A stretch of 64,000 bases of DNA from Candidatus Omnitrophota bacterium (lineage in GTDB: Bacteria > Omnitrophota > Omnitrophia > Omnitrophales > Aquincolibacteriaceae), in NCBI GenBank assembly GCA_903820505.1, contig CAIJHQ010000062.1:1-64000 (forward strand), in the 5' to 3' direction. This document shows positions 1-8,883 of the stretch, piece by piece. Made by a program: the position numbers and the translations under genes. The number at the start of each line of letters is the position of its first letter. Positions within the stretch are counted from its first letter, which is position 1. Under the pieces are notes generated by a model that did not search any database, had not been told where the DNA came from, and worked only from the letters and a program-made list of their open reading frames with translations.

Positions 1-1117
1 CGACGCTCATGAAATAAGCGATCTTGCCCCGGTTCTCGGGCTCTCCCAGCATGATCACACCGCCAACCTGCGCCATCGCCTCCACGATCAGCACCCCCGG
101 CATCACGGGATGCCCCGGAAAATGGCCCTGAAAAAAATAATCGTTCATGGTGACCTGCTTGAACCCTGTGGCGCGCTGCCCCGGCTCAAAGTTCTCGATC
201 CGGTCCACGAAAAGGAACGGGTACCGGTGCGGAATGACCTTCTGGATGTCCTCCACGGTCAGCGTTTTTTTAAGGGCGGGCGTTTCAGATGAGTTCGTCA
301 TCATCAGTTTCCTCACGAGTTCGACGTTAAGGGCATGGCCGCTCCTGGAAGCGATCACATGACCGCGAATGAATTTGCCGCACAGAAAAAGATCTCCCAG
401 AATATCCACCATTTTGTGGCGGCAGGCTTCGTTTTCAAAACGCAGCGTGTTCGCGATCGGGGAATTTTTTTCAAATATCAAAGTATTCGAGGGGTTCGCT
501 CCCTTACCGAATCCCTGCGACAGGAGCAGCTCCGCCTCTTTTTTCAGGCAAAAGGTCCGTGCGGGCGCCAACTCGCGTTCGAAGATCTCCGGTACGATGG
601 GAAGCGACAGGTACTGGTCGCGGAGGTCCTCGTCACGGTAGCTCAACATGTACGAGACCGAAAAAGAAGGGGCCGGAAGGATCACGATCGATTGATCGCC
701 CTGGTCCACGAAAACCGGCTCCCGGATCTCAAGGAATTGGCGCGCCGCACCCTGCTCCTCAAGCCCCGCGTCGACCAGGCCCTTGGAAAATTCCAGGGCA
801 CTGCCGTCCATCCCCGGGACCTCTTCCCCGTCGATCTCCACCAGGGCATTGTCGATCCCGATCCCGTGAAAGGCCGCCATCAAGTGTTCGATCGTCCGCA
901 CCAGGCCGTTACCGACCACGAGCGCGGTCTGGCGCATTTCATCGGTCTGAACGTTCTCGAAAGAAGCCCTGACTCTCAACGCCGGGTCCAGGTCGACGCG
1001 GCAGAAAAGGATCCCGGAACCGGCGCTCGCCGGCTTCACGCAAACCGAAACGTTACGGCCGGTATGGAGCCCGGTCCCCTCGAACGAGACCGGCCTTTTG
1101 AGCGTTCTTTGGTTCAT
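1..1117 (-). CDS. lpxC/fabZ: Bifunctional LpxC-FabZ fusion (C-terminus cut by window edge)
   Basis: Reads leftwards off the window. LpxC (zinc UDP-3-O-acyl-GlcNAc deacetylase, committed step of lipid A synthesis) fills about residues 1-270. FabZ (3-hydroxyacyl-ACP dehydratase) follows from about 285. I translated the frame by hand and found no stop between them. LpxC marks are [35 protein letters not shown] and SGHAL, which hold the zinc and catalytic His/Asp residues. FabZ marks are [11 protein letters not shown] and [11 protein letters not shown] (catalytic His), then the Glu of VEAMAQ. The ATG lies 1 nt after the skp stop, so translation is probably coupled. Fused LpxC-FabZ is known from Bacteroidetes and several other Gram-negative phyla. 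One chain would supply both the deacetylase and the dehydratase that compete for hydroxyacyl-ACP flux. Confidence 0.95.
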   Translation of the reverse strand, partial: MNQRTLKRPVSFEGTGLHTGRNVSVCVKPASAGSGILFCRVDLDPALRVRASFENVQTDEMRQTALVVGNGLVRTIEHLMAAFHGIGIDNALVEIDGEEVPGMDGSALEFSKGLVDAGLEEQGAARQFLEIREPVFVDQGDQSIVILPAPSFSVSYMLSYRDEDLRDQYLSLPIVPEIFERELAPARTFCLKKEAELLLSQGFGKGANPSNTLIFEKNSPIANTLRFENEACRHKMVDILGDLFLCGKFIRGHVIASRSGHALNVELVRKLMMTNSSETPALKKTLTVEDIQKVIPHRYPFLFVDRIENFEPGQRATGFKQVTMNDYFFQGHFPGHPVMPGVLIVEAMAQVGGVIMLGEPENRGKIAYFMSV

Positions 1118-1118
1118 T

Positions 1119-1655
1119 TCACCCTGCTTTATTAGGATTGGGCTTCTTGTATTTCTTGGCAAGCTCGGCCGAGACCTGCGCGGTAATATCGAATTCCTTT
1201 TTCTGGGCAAGCAGCACGCGCTTATTGAACACCATATCGTAACCGGCCTTCGCGGAAAAATCCTGGATCACCGCGTCGATGTCCTGGAAGATCTCGCGAA
1301 CGACCTTGTCCCGCTGTTCGGCAAGCTGCTGGCGGGTGGAACGGTCAAAATCCTCAAGCTGGCGCTTCTTCTCGATGAGCTGCTCCTGCTTCGAGGCACG
1401 AACGTTGGCCGAAAGAAGAGCCAATTCGTCTTCCATCGTGCGGATGGCGTTCGTCATGGCGGTGCGTTCCTTTTCCTTCGCTTCGCCCGCGGTCTTCAGG
1501 ACCAGGTCCTGGTCTTTGGTCTTTTGAAAATTATCAAAAACCTCGGCCACGTCAACATAAGCGACCTTCATTCCTCCCTCGGCGGCAAAAGCCGGCAAGG
1601 CGAAGGCGACGACCATCACGGCCAGAAAAAACACTGCGATCATTTTTTTGCTCAT
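1119..1655 (-). CDS. skp: Skp/OmpH periplasmic chaperone
   Basis: 178 residues. An N-terminal signal peptide ends near AFA|AEGG (about residue 24). The mature part opens with [13 protein letters not shown], the usual OmpH start, and continues as a long charged helix (about 45-140) that would form the tentacle coiled coil of the trimer. Skp escorts unfolded outer-membrane proteins across the periplasm to the BAM complex. It sits directly downstream of bamA (gap 1656-1693) and upstream of lpxC/fabZ, the conserved bamA-skp-lpx-fabZ order. No anomalies seen. Confidence 0.93.
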   Translation of the reverse strand: MSKKMIAVFFLAVMVVAFALPAFAAEGGMKVAYVDVAEVFDNFQKTKDQDLVLKTAGEAKEKERTAMTNAIRTMEDELALLSANVRASKQEQLIEKKRQLEDFDRSTRQQLAEQRDKVVREIFQDIDAVIQDFSAKAGYDMVFNKRVLLAQKKEFDITAQVSAELAKKYKKPNPNKAG

Positions 1656-1693
1656 AACACTCCTCCTGGTTAGAACCCTGCTATGTTAGTTCA

Positions 1694-4057
1694 CTAAAAA
1701 CTACGGCTTAAACTGAACTCAAACCGGCCGTTCTTGTCCTCGGTGTCCCGGTTCAGAACGGGAAGGCCGTAATAAAAAGCCAAAGGCCCGATAGGCGTCT
1801 TCACTTTAATGCCGGGACCGACGCTTACCGCAAATTTCCCGAAATCGATATTGTAAGAATCACTGCTGACGTTACCCGCGTCCACGAACACCACGCCGCG
1901 GAAGGCATCCAGATACGGAATGGGAAAACTGTAATCCACATTGACGATCGCCATGGTCTGACCGCCGACCGCGCTTCCGTTCTCCTGGGGACCGACACGG
2001 CGGTAATTATAACCGCGCACCGTGCCGAGACCGCCCGCGTAAAACCGGTCAAAAACAGGCACCGTGCTCGACTGCCCGAACGCCTGCGCCGTGGCCAGGC
2101 GGGCCTGGAACTCGATCATGTTCTTTTTCCAGAAGCTCAGGTATTCGGTATAGCCGGTACGCAGGATGTAATAATCCTGCGTACCGCCGAGAAAACTCCC
2201 AACAAGCTCCGTGCCAAGATTGAGGACACGGCCCTTCGTCGGATTGAAAACGTTGTCACGGTTATCGTAGGTCGTAAACGCCCTGAGGCGCGAGAGCCAG
2301 TTCGTCCCCTCGGAATCAAGCACGATCTGAGGAGCGTCACTGTCCACGTCCGTCAGTTTCACGTTTTCAAAAGTGTAGCCGCCCCCGACGCGAAGCACAT
2401 CCTTGAAAAGCCGGGAAATAGTCGTCGAAGCCCCCATTCTTCTCTGTCCGAAGTCGGTGTTCCGGTTGTCTTCGGTCGTCATGTACAGATCCGTTCCCCA
2501 TGTGATCGGCTTGTTGAAAAGGTACGGCTCCACGAAGCTGACGTTATAGTCCTGATGGATGGTCCCCAATTGCCCGCGGATCGAAAGCGACTGCCCGCCG
2601 CCCGTAAAACGCGGCCAGTTCAAAATATCGAAGTTCCGCTGGGAGATCTCGGCAAACCCCATGAAAGTGTCAATCGAGCTTACGCCGCCGCCGAAGGAAA
2701 GTTCGCCGGTGCGTTTTTCTTTGACCCGGAAAATAAGGTCCTTGCGGTTCGGCGCCGAATCGGTCGGCTCCGTATCATAAGTGACCTCTTCGAAATAGTT
2801 CAGGTTCTCGAGCCGCTGTTTGGACTTTTCGATCTTTTTACCGTCGAAGCGCTCGCCCGGCCGGATCCGGAGTTCGCGGCGGATGACCTTATCGCGGGTC
2901 TTCGTGTTGCCACGGATCTGGACCTTCTCGACGAAGAAAAGATCGCCTTCCTGGATCTCGTAAACAACGTCCACTTTGCCGCTATCGCGGTTCAGCTTCA
3001 CGTCCGGGACCACACGGGCCTCGATATAACCTTCGCTGGAATAGAATAACCGCAATTTCTCGATGTCCTGCGCGACATAATATTGCGAATAGGTCAGGCC
3101 GGGCATCATTTCAAGCTGCTGCCAAAGCTCGGACTCCGGGAAAAGGGTATTGCCCTTGAACTTGACCGTTCCGGTCACATAGTGTTGTCCCTCTTCGATC
3201 TTGATATTGATCCTGATATTGTTGGTCTCTTTGTCGTAAGAAAATTCCGGAGCGATCTTGACGTCCAGGTAACCTTCCTTCTGATAATAGAAGCTGATTC
3301 TCTCCATGTCCTTCTCGAACACGTCTTCCTTGAACGAACCGAACAGGAACCACTTCTTCTCGCGGGTCTTCATGAGCTTGCGGAGTTCCCGGACCTTAAA
3401 GGCCTTCACACCCTCAAATCCGATCTTGGAGATCTTGTACTTTTTCCCTTCGAAGATCTTGATCGCGATTACGGACTCCTTGGTCTGCGGGTCCACCGTC
3501 ACCTCGGTCTGGATGTCCAGGAACCGATAGCCTTTGTTGGCGTAAAGCTTACGGATCTCTTCCTCGCCTTTCTTGACGGCCTTGCGGTCCAGGATCTGTC
3601 CCTCGATCACGCCGAGCGTCTTACGGAGCTTGTCCTCCTTAAAGACCGTGTTCCCCACGAGGGTAATCTGCTTGATAATGGGTTTTTCTTCCACGATCAC
3701 GATCATCTTGTAACCGTCAGGGAGTTCCTCCACATCCAGCCGCACATCCTCAAAAAATCCGGTCGCGTAAAGACGCTTGATATCTTCGTTGATAACCTGC
3801 TGTTTCAGTTCAAGTCCTTGCTTCGTCTGGATCTTGCTCAAAATGGTGTTCGTACTGACGATGCGGTTGCCTCTCACTTCAACAGCCGTGATTTTCTTCA
3901 TAGAAGGAGCGGGCGTCGCTGACGGGTCCTGGGTCTGGGCAGTGGCTGGTTCCGTACTTGCGGACGCATTGTCCTTCGAAGCTTCTTCGGAAAACGCCCG
4001 GGAGACCTGAAAGCCCAAGAGCACCAGGCACAGCAGAACGGCGGCAAAACGCTTCAT
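1694..4057 (-). CDS. bamA: BamA outer-membrane protein assembly factor
   Basis: 787 residues. The signal peptide (MKRFAAVLLCLVLLGF...) is followed by a Ser/Thr/Ala/Pro-rich linker, five POTRA repeats (about 50-430, each with a G-N-x-x-F/T type turn such as VRGNRIVSTNTI and LVGNTVFKEDKL), and a C-terminal 16-strand barrel. The chain ends in FEFSLSRSF, with the terminal Phe typical of BAM substrates. It inserts beta-barrel proteins into the outer membrane. Its ATG overlaps the dnaB stop by 4 nt (ATGA). Such tight coupling between the replicative helicase and BamA is not a classical arrangement. Confidence 0.95.
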   Translation of the reverse strand: MKRFAAVLLCLVLLGFQVSRAFSEEASKDNASASTEPATAQTQDPSATPAPSMKKITAVEVRGNRIVSTNTILSKIQTKQGLELKQQVINEDIKRLYATGFFEDVRLDVEELPDGYKMIVIVEEKPIIKQITLVGNTVFKEDKLRKTLGVIEGQILDRKAVKKGEEEIRKLYANKGYRFLDIQTEVTVDPQTKESVIAIKIFEGKKYKISKIGFEGVKAFKVRELRKLMKTREKKWFLFGSFKEDVFEKDMERISFYYQKEGYLDVKIAPEFSYDKETNNIRINIKIEEGQHYVTGTVKFKGNTLFPESELWQQLEMMPGLTYSQYYVAQDIEKLRLFYSSEGYIEARVVPDVKLNRDSGKVDVVYEIQEGDLFFVEKVQIRGNTKTRDKVIRRELRIRPGERFDGKKIEKSKQRLENLNYFEEVTYDTEPTDSAPNRKDLIFRVKEKRTGELSFGGGVSSIDTFMGFAEISQRNFDILNWPRFTGGGQSLSIRGQLGTIHQDYNVSFVEPYLFNKPITWGTDLYMTTEDNRNTDFGQRRMGASTTISRLFKDVLRVGGGYTFENVKLTDVDSDAPQIVLDSEGTNWLSRLRAFTTYDNRDNVFNPTKGRVLNLGTELVGSFLGGTQDYYILRTGYTEYLSFWKKNMIEFQARLATAQAFGQSSTVPVFDRFYAGGLGTVRGYNYRRVGPQENGSAVGGQTMAIVNVDYSFPIPYLDAFRGVVFVDAGNVSSDSYNIDFGKFAVSVGPGIKVKTPIGPLAFYYGLPVLNRDTEDKNGRFEFSLSRSF

Positions 4058-5421
4058 GCCGCCTCCTCTTCCGTGCGGTAGAACTCGGGATTTTCAAAAC
4101 GCGTCCACTCTTTCAGGAACAAAAGCGGGATCGTGCCGGTCGGCCCGTTCCTTTGCTTCGAGATGATCGCCTCGGCCTTGTTCTTGTTCTCTTCGGACGG
4201 CGCGTAGTATTCTTCCCGGAAAAGGAACACGACCAGGTCCGCGTCCTGTTCGATGGCGCCCGACTCGCGAAGATCGGAAAGCTGCGGCCGATTCCCCGTC
4301 CGCTGCTCCACCGCGCGCGAAAGCTGGCTGACCGCGATCACCGGGACCCGGAGTTCGCGGGCCAACGCCTTCAGGGAACGGGAGATCTCGGAAATTTCTT
4401 GCTGGCGGCTCTCCGCCGCCTTGACGCCCTGCATCAACTGAAGATAGTCGAGCACAATAAGGGAAATATCATGTTTCATCTTGAGACGGCGCGCTTTGGC
4501 GCGGATCTCAAGCACGGTCTGGGAAGGAGAATCGTCGATAAAGATCGGCGCCTCGGAAAGTTTCCCCGCGGCCGCCGTAAGCTTCGGCCAATCCTGATGC
4601 GAAAGGTATCCGGTCCTGACCTTTTGCGCGTCGACCCGCGCGTGAGAGCAGAGCATCCTCTGCACCAGCTGCTCCTTGCTCATTTCAAGGGAGAAGATCA
4701 CAAGCGGTTTTTTAAGATTAATACCGACGTGCTCGCAGATCGCGGACGCGAACGCGGACTTCCCCATGGAAGGACGGCCGGCCACGATCACTAGGTCTGA
4801 GGGTTGAAGCCCCGCGGTCTTCATGTCGAACTCGTGGAACCCCGTCGCGATCCCCGTGACATGTTCCTTTCGCTGGAAAAGCTGGTCGATGGTCTCCATG
4901 CTCTCGTGGATGATCTCTTTGATCTGATAAGCCCGGCCTTCCACGTGCGCCTGGCTGATGTCAAAGATCATTTTTTCCGCGCCGTCGATCATCTCCTGGG
5001 CGTTGCCGTCGGCCTCCAGGCTGTTCTGTACGATCTGGGTCGCGGATTGAATGAGCTGGCGGAGAAGCGCTTTTTCTTTGACGATGCGGGCGTAATGTTC
5101 GATGTTCGCGGCGGTGGGGACAATCGTGGTCAGCTGAGTAAGGTAGGTGATCCCTCCGACATCATCGAGCTGCCTGCGTTTTTTGAGCTCTTCGGAAACC
5201 GTGATGAGGTCTACGGGCTGGCTATGCTCGAACAGCATTGTCATCACGCCGAAGACGTGCTGGTGACGGAGGTCGTAGAAATATTCGGGACGGAGGACCT
5301 CGATGGCCTTCGCCATGGCGCTTTCATCGAAGAACATCGCTCCCAGAACGCTCATTTCCGCTTCGCGGTTCTGGGGCGGAACCTTTTCGTAATGATTCAC
5401 CGATGTCTGCGCTTCAGCCAC
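4054..5421 (-). CDS. dnaB: Replicative DNA helicase DnaB
   Basis: 455 residues, normal length. The DnaB N-terminal helical domain (about 15-115) contains PQNREAEMSVLGAM. The RecA-like ATPase core (from about 185) has Walker A GRPSMGKSAFA, Walker B LIVLDYLQLM, and the arginine-finger region DLRESGAIEQDAD. It unwinds DNA as a hexamer at the replication fork. The start is GTG at 5421, preceded by AAGAGG at good spacing. The neighbours rpsF-ssb-rpsR-rplI-dnaB form a widely conserved block. There is no intein. Confidence 0.96.
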   Translation of the reverse strand: MAEAQTSVNHYEKVPPQNREAEMSVLGAMFFDESAMAKAIEVLRPEYFYDLRHQHVFGVMTMLFEHSQPVDLITVSEELKKRRQLDDVGGITYLTQLTTIVPTAANIEHYARIVKEKALLRQLIQSATQIVQNSLEADGNAQEMIDGAEKMIFDISQAHVEGRAYQIKEIIHESMETIDQLFQRKEHVTGIATGFHEFDMKTAGLQPSDLVIVAGRPSMGKSAFASAICEHVGINLKKPLVIFSLEMSKEQLVQRMLCSHARVDAQKVRTGYLSHQDWPKLTAAAGKLSEAPIFIDDSPSQTVLEIRAKARRLKMKHDISLIVLDYLQLMQGVKAAESRQQEISEISRSLKALARELRVPVIAVSQLSRAVEQRTGNRPQLSDLRESGAIEQDADLVVFLFREEYYAPSEENKNKAEAIISKQRNGPTGTIPLLFLKEWTRFENPEFYRTEEEAA

Positions 5422-5487
5422 AAGATACCTCTTGAGAGGTGTGTTACGGTTGTCCCGCCTTTTACAAGAAACAGGAGAAGACCTGAA

Positions 5488-5507
5488 CGGTCCCGGTCTC
5501 CGGACCG
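5488..5507 (-). other. GC-rich hairpin between rplI and dnaB
   Basis: CGGTCCCGG / CCGGACCG pair around a TCT loop with one bulged C. There is no T-run on either side, so it is a weak terminator candidate; attenuation or transcript processing between rplI and dnaB is equally possible. The rest of the 106-bp gap shows nothing clear apart from the dnaB ribosome-binding site. Confidence 0.4.
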
Positions 5508-5527
5508 CCTTCTATAACAGAAACAGA

Positions 5528-5974
5528 TCAGGGTTGTTTGACGAGCTCAACCGCAAGACGCACCTTGACCTGAGGGAAAATCTCGAGCTCGACCTGATGG
5601 CTGCCCAGGGTCTTCAAGGCTTCTTTGATCCGGATCTGCTTTTTCTCAAAAATGTGTCCCTGCTGTTCGAGCGCCGCCCGGATATCGTCGGCCGTCACGG
5701 AACCATAAAGCTTGTCGCCTTCTCCCGCTTTCACTTCGAGGGTGATCTTCAGGTCGCGGAGCTCTTTCGCCCTTTTCTCGGCGGCTTCCTTCTCTTTGGC
5801 CTTGCGGGCCGCGCTGCGCGCCCGTTGGTCCGCAAAGAACTTCTGGTTCGAGCGGGTCGCCGGCATCGCGAGGTCGTTGGGCAGTAAAAAATTCCTTCCG
5901 AATCCGTCACGAACGCGCACGACATCCCCTTTTTTACCGATATCCTTCACATCCTTCAAAAGCAGCAATTCCAT
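5528..5974 (-). CDS. rplI: 50S ribosomal protein L9
   Basis: 148 residues, the family's full length. The N-terminal rRNA-binding domain reads MELLLLKDVKDIGKKGDVV and DGFGRNFLLPNDLA. It is joined by a long charged helix (about 45-75) to the C-terminal domain with KLYGSVTADDI. L9 binds 23S rRNA at the base of the L1 stalk and helps frame maintenance. It is the last ribosomal gene of the rpsF-ssb-rpsR-rplI set, 113 bp after rpsR. Confidence 0.97.
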   Translation of the reverse strand: MELLLLKDVKDIGKKGDVVRVRDGFGRNFLLPNDLAMPATRSNQKFFADQRARSAARKAKEKEAAEKRAKELRDLKITLEVKAGEGDKLYGSVTADDIRAALEQQGHIFEKKQIRIKEALKTLGSHQVELEIFPQVKVRLAVELVKQP

Positions 5975-6087
5975 AACGCTAATTCCCCTTTCCCTCTTCC
6001 GGGATGAAAACTGATACTGTGTCGCTATTAACTCAAGGATCTACAACGCCGCTCTGCCGTAACCCGAACACCAATCGCAGAGAAGTA

Positions 6088-6402
6088 CTATTGGGCCTGG
6101 AACGGCAACAGCCCCGCATGCCGCGCTTTTTTAATGAGACGCGTCAAGATCCGCTGGTCTTTGGCGCTGAGACGCGTGATCCGCCGCGGCAGGATCTTGC
6201 CTTTTTCGGTCAGATACTTCCCGAGCGCATCCGTGTCCTTGTAATCCGTTTGCGGAAAAACACGCCGCATCCGTTTCCGCGGCATACGCGACCCGCGATC
6301 GGAAGAGCCGAACTTCTTGTCACCCTTGTCGCGGGAACGGGCGTTCTTGTTAAAAGGCTTTTTCTTGTCGTCTCTTGAGTATTTCGAGCTTCTGGGTTCC
6401 AT
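6088..6402 (-). CDS. rpsR: 30S ribosomal protein S18
   Basis: About 104 residues: a basic N-terminal extension (Arg/Lys/Ser-rich, about 1-45), then the S18 core with [31 protein letters not shown] and [12 protein letters not shown]. It pairs with S6 on the 30S platform. I place the start at the ATG at 6402 because AGAGGA precedes it at proper spacing; an in-frame GTG at 6414 has no better signal. It follows ssb by about 20 bp. The extension is longer than in E. coli S18, as in several deep-branching phyla. Confidence 0.93.
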   Translation of the reverse strand: MEPRSSKYSRDDKKKPFNKNARSRDKGDKKFGSSDRGSRMPRKRMRRVFPQTDYKDTDALGKYLTEKGKILPRRITRLSAKDQRILTRLIKKARHAGLLPFQAQ

Positions 6403-6422
6403 AGTCCTCTGCACCTGGCTGA

Positions 6423-6911
6423 TTAGAAGGGTATTTCTTCGTCGGGTTTAAGTTCGTCCTTTGAAAGGGAGACGTGATCCTTTTTGGAAGATGTTCCGCC
6501 TTCGGGCGCTTCAAAAATACTCTCGTCCACGTCCATCGTGGGAACATCGCTTGTTTCTGCGCCGGCGCGCGCGCCGCCGCTGCGGGAAAGGAACTGCACG
6601 TTCTGCGCGATCACTTCAAGGGTCGACCGCTTCGTCCCGTCCTGGGCTTCCCAGGAACGACTTTGCAACCTTCCTTCCACGAACACGCCGCTTCCTTTTT
6701 TGAGATACTCATTACAAACCTCGGCGCGCTTGGCCCAGACCACGACGCGGATAAAACTTACTTCTTCTTTTTTCTCGCCCGCTTGGGAGTTGTATGTGCG
6801 GTTCACGGCGATCGTGAACGTCGTCACGGCCTGTCCCGAAGGGATGTAGCGCAGTTCCGGATCCCTCGTAAGATTCCCGATCAACATGACCTTATTCAAG
6901 CTCGCTGCCAT
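6423..6911 (-). CDS. ssb: Single-stranded DNA-binding protein
   Basis: 162 residues. The OB-fold (1-110) contains [33 protein letters not shown] and [14 protein letters not shown] low-complexity linker then leads to the acidic tail DEEIPF, the docking peptide for replication and repair partners. It forms tetramers that coat single-stranded DNA. It sits between rpsF and rpsR as in most bacteria. No oddities. Confidence 0.96.
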   Translation of the reverse strand: MAASLNKVMLIGNLTRDPELRYIPSGQAVTTFTIAVNRTYNSQAGEKKEEVSFIRVVVWAKRAEVCNEYLKKGSGVFVEGRLQSRSWEAQDGTKRSTLEVIAQNVQFLSRSGGARAGAETSDVPTMDVDESIFEAPEGGTSSKKDHVSLSKDELKPDEEIPF

Positions 6912-6943
6912 GAGTCACCTAGTGCTTTCGCGGGTTGGATGTT

Positions 6944-7276
6944 TTATTCCTTGGGCGCCGCTGCGACCGGAAGAGGCGGCAACACGACTTTTTTGGGCGG
7001 AATGCTGACCATGTACTTTAAAAGATTTTCCTGAAGCTCCAGTTCCTTGCGGAACTCCTGCGTCCGGGACGGATCCATTTCATATTCAAAAACGAACATC
7101 CTGCCCTCTTTGTACTTCCCGAGGAGATATCCCAGGTGTTTTTTCCCGAGGTCCGTTCTGTGGAGGACTTTCCCCTGGAACTTTTCAATCCATTTCGTCA
7201 CTTCCGCGGCAGGATCTTTATGACTTTCCCCCGTCACTTCCGGCGGAAAAATGAACAAGCCTTCGTATTTTTTCAT
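6944..7276 (-). CDS. rpsF: 30S ribosomal protein S6
   Basis: 110 residues: ferredoxin-like S6 fold with KKYEGLFIFPPEV at the start and HLGYLLGKYKEGRMFVFEYE. The tail ends PPLPVAAAPKE. The start is the ATG at 7276, preceded by AGGGAG; a GTG one codon earlier is less likely. It binds S18 and the 30S platform, and is the first gene of the rpsF-ssb-rpsR-rplI block. A promoter-like signal about 120 bp upstream leaves a long leader, the place where S6:S18 autoregulation acts in other bacteria. Confidence 0.95.
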   Translation of the reverse strand: MKKYEGLFIFPPEVTGESHKDPAAEVTKWIEKFQGKVLHRTDLGKKHLGYLLGKYKEGRMFVFEYEMDPSRTQEFRKELELQENLLKYMVSIPPKKVVLPPLPVAAAPKE

Positions 7277-7394
7277 CACACACTCCCTTACCCTGCTGTA
7301 TTTGAATGATAACTTTTTCCGTAAGTTTCGTAACCAGAAGCTACAGAAGCAGTTATGACGTTTTCAGAGCCCCAAAAAGCCCAGAAGGAAAAAC

Positions 7395-7423
7395 AATGTA
7401 ACATAAATGTCGCGGTTCCGCAA
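7395..7423 (-). promoter_or_regulatory. Candidate sigma-70 promoter of the rpsF operon
   Basis: On the minus strand TTGCGG (7423-7418), a 17-bp spacer, then TACATT (7400-7395). Transcription would begin near 7388 and give a 5' leader of about 110 nt before rpsF. The rest of 7277-7466, between rpsF and pth, shows no gene. Confidence 0.45.
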
Positions 7424-7466
7424 GAAAAGTTCCTCCGCAAGCGCGGGGCCAAAAAGGCGGGAAATA

Positions 7467-8042
7467 TCACTCCTTTTCCTTCGCATTGACCCGGCTCATG
7501 CTTTCCGCAAGCGGTCCGAACGCCCAAAGACGGCAGGCTTCCGTCCCCTTTTCAAGAAGCGTCTCCATGCCCTTTTCTTCTTCGGGATCGAAGGTGGAAA
7601 GCACATAATCTTTGAGGTCCCGGCCGTCGCGGTGACCGATCCCGATCCTCAGCCGCGGGTAATCCCGGCCGCCGAAACTTTCTTCGATCGAAGCAAGACC
7701 GTTGTGCCCGCCCGAACTTCCTTCTCCGCGCAGCCGGAGCCTTCCGAACGGCAACGCGATATCATCCACCACGACCAAAATATCCTGAAGCGAATTTATC
7801 CCGAAGTGCTCGACCAGCGCGCGAACGGGATCCCCCGAAAGGTTCATGTAGGTCATGGGGTAAGCCAGACGGACCGTTTCTCCGGACCAATTCACCGAAG
7901 CCACGGCAGATCTCAATGATCTCTTTGGGGCAAGAAGGACCTTTTCTTTTTCGGCGATCGCTTCCACAAGACGGCGCCCGATATTGTGCCTCGTGCGGAT
8001 GTATTCCGTCCCCGGATTACCAAGCCCCACAATAAGTTTCAT
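7467..8042 (-). CDS. pth: Peptidyl-tRNA hydrolase
   Basis: 191 residues, typical length. It opens MKLIVGLGNPG and carries RTRHNIG (catalytic His), MTYMNLSGDPV, VVVDDIALPFG (catalytic Asp) and GGHNGLASIEE. It recycles peptidyl-tRNA released from stalled ribosomes. The ATG at 8042 is set by the conserved N-terminus; the open frame upstream of it lies antisense-like over the L25 tail and shows no family match. It lies 55 bp downstream of rplY, matching the glmU-prs-ctc-pth order of Firmicutes and other phyla. Confidence 0.95.
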   Translation of the reverse strand: MKLIVGLGNPGTEYIRTRHNIGRRLVEAIAEKEKVLLAPKRSLRSAVASVNWSGETVRLAYPMTYMNLSGDPVRALVEHFGINSLQDILVVVDDIALPFGRLRLRGEGSSGGHNGLASIEESFGGRDYPRLRIGIGHRDGRDLKDYVLSTFDPEEEKGMETLLEKGTEACRLWAFGPLAESMSRVNAKEKE

Positions 8043-8097
8043 CAGGACCCTCAAGGCCGTCGCAAGGCCGCTCGCGAAGCCCCGCAAAGGATCTGCG

Positions 8098-8826
8098 TTA
8101 CTTTGCCTCTTTGGCAGGCGCGGCGGCAGGTTTCGCCGGTGCCGCGGCTGCGGCCTTCGGCGCGGCCCCTTCTTCGCCTTCTTTATCTTTCTTCCCCTTT
8201 TCAATGACCTCGGGCCCGGCGGCTTCGCCTTCTTCCGCGGGTGCCGCCACTTCTTCCAGGCGCGGGGCATGGACCGCAAGCACCACTTCATCGACCGGCA
8301 ACATGCACTTGACCCCTGCGGGAAGTACAAGAGCCTGGACGTGGATCGCGTCATTGATCTTCATCTCTTTCGCGTCAATATCGATCTTTTCCGGGATCTG
8401 GGTCGGCAGACATTCCACTTCGATCTCACGGTGCACAAGATCGATCACGCCGCCCTCTTTGACGCCCGGGGCTTCCTCAACGCGATGCAGGATCACCGGC
8501 ACCTTGACGATGATCTTTTCGGTCAGCGAGATGACCATGAAATCCACATGGTCGATCTTGTCGGTGACCGGATTGTTCTGGATGGCCTTGATGCGGCATG
8601 TCGACTCTTTGAGCGTGACGCCTTCGACCTGCAACGTGATCAGCACGTTCGCCCCGGCCTTGGTGTGGATCGCTTTGAGGAACGCCCGTTCCGGGACTTC
8701 CACGGAAAGCGGTTTCATCCCGTGACCATAAACGATGGCCGGAACGCCTTCGTTCCTCCGGACCGCGCGCGCCTTCCGTGTCCCGTCCGTAATGCGTGGT
8801 TTGGCTTGTAATTCGATCGTTTTCAT
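8098..8826 (-). CDS. rplY: 50S ribosomal protein L25/general stress protein Ctc
   Basis: 242 residues, the long two-domain Ctc type. The 5S rRNA-binding L25 domain (about 1-95) has RNEGVPAIVYGHGMKPLSVEV. The beta-sandwich TL5-type C domain (about 96-185) has VPVILHRVEEAPGVKEGGVID. An Ala/Pro/Glu/Lys-rich low-complexity tail (about 190-242) follows. It binds 5S rRNA in the large subunit and lies 57 bp downstream of prs. The disordered tail is longer than in most relatives. Confidence 0.95.
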   Translation of the reverse strand: MKTIELQAKPRITDGTRKARAVRRNEGVPAIVYGHGMKPLSVEVPERAFLKAIHTKAGANVLITLQVEGVTLKESTCRIKAIQNNPVTDKIDHVDFMVISLTEKIIVKVPVILHRVEEAPGVKEGGVIDLVHREIEVECLPTQIPEKIDIDAKEMKINDAIHVQALVLPAGVKCMLPVDEVVLAVHAPRLEEVAAPAEEGEAAGPEVIEKGKKDKEGEEGAAPKAAAAAPAKPAAAPAKEAK

Positions 8827-8883
8827 TGAAAACTCCTCCTTAAGGTTCCCTATTAAGACGGAATGAAATTCCCTCTTTTTCGT

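Noticed and set aside
301-304. Separate fabZ gene starting at ATG codons after lpxC
   Set aside because: No stop codon precedes these Met codons in frame, so the domains are continuous. Internal initiation is possible but unsupported.
5427-5440. Palindrome ACCTCT-TG-AGAGGT before dnaB as an operator
   Set aside because: It is short, and one arm simply contains the dnaB ribosome-binding site.
8043-8354. N-terminal extension of Pth reaching into rplY
   Set aside because: The conserved Pth N-terminus starts at 8042; the upstream residues are Pro/Arg/Lys-rich and lie over the L25 tail.
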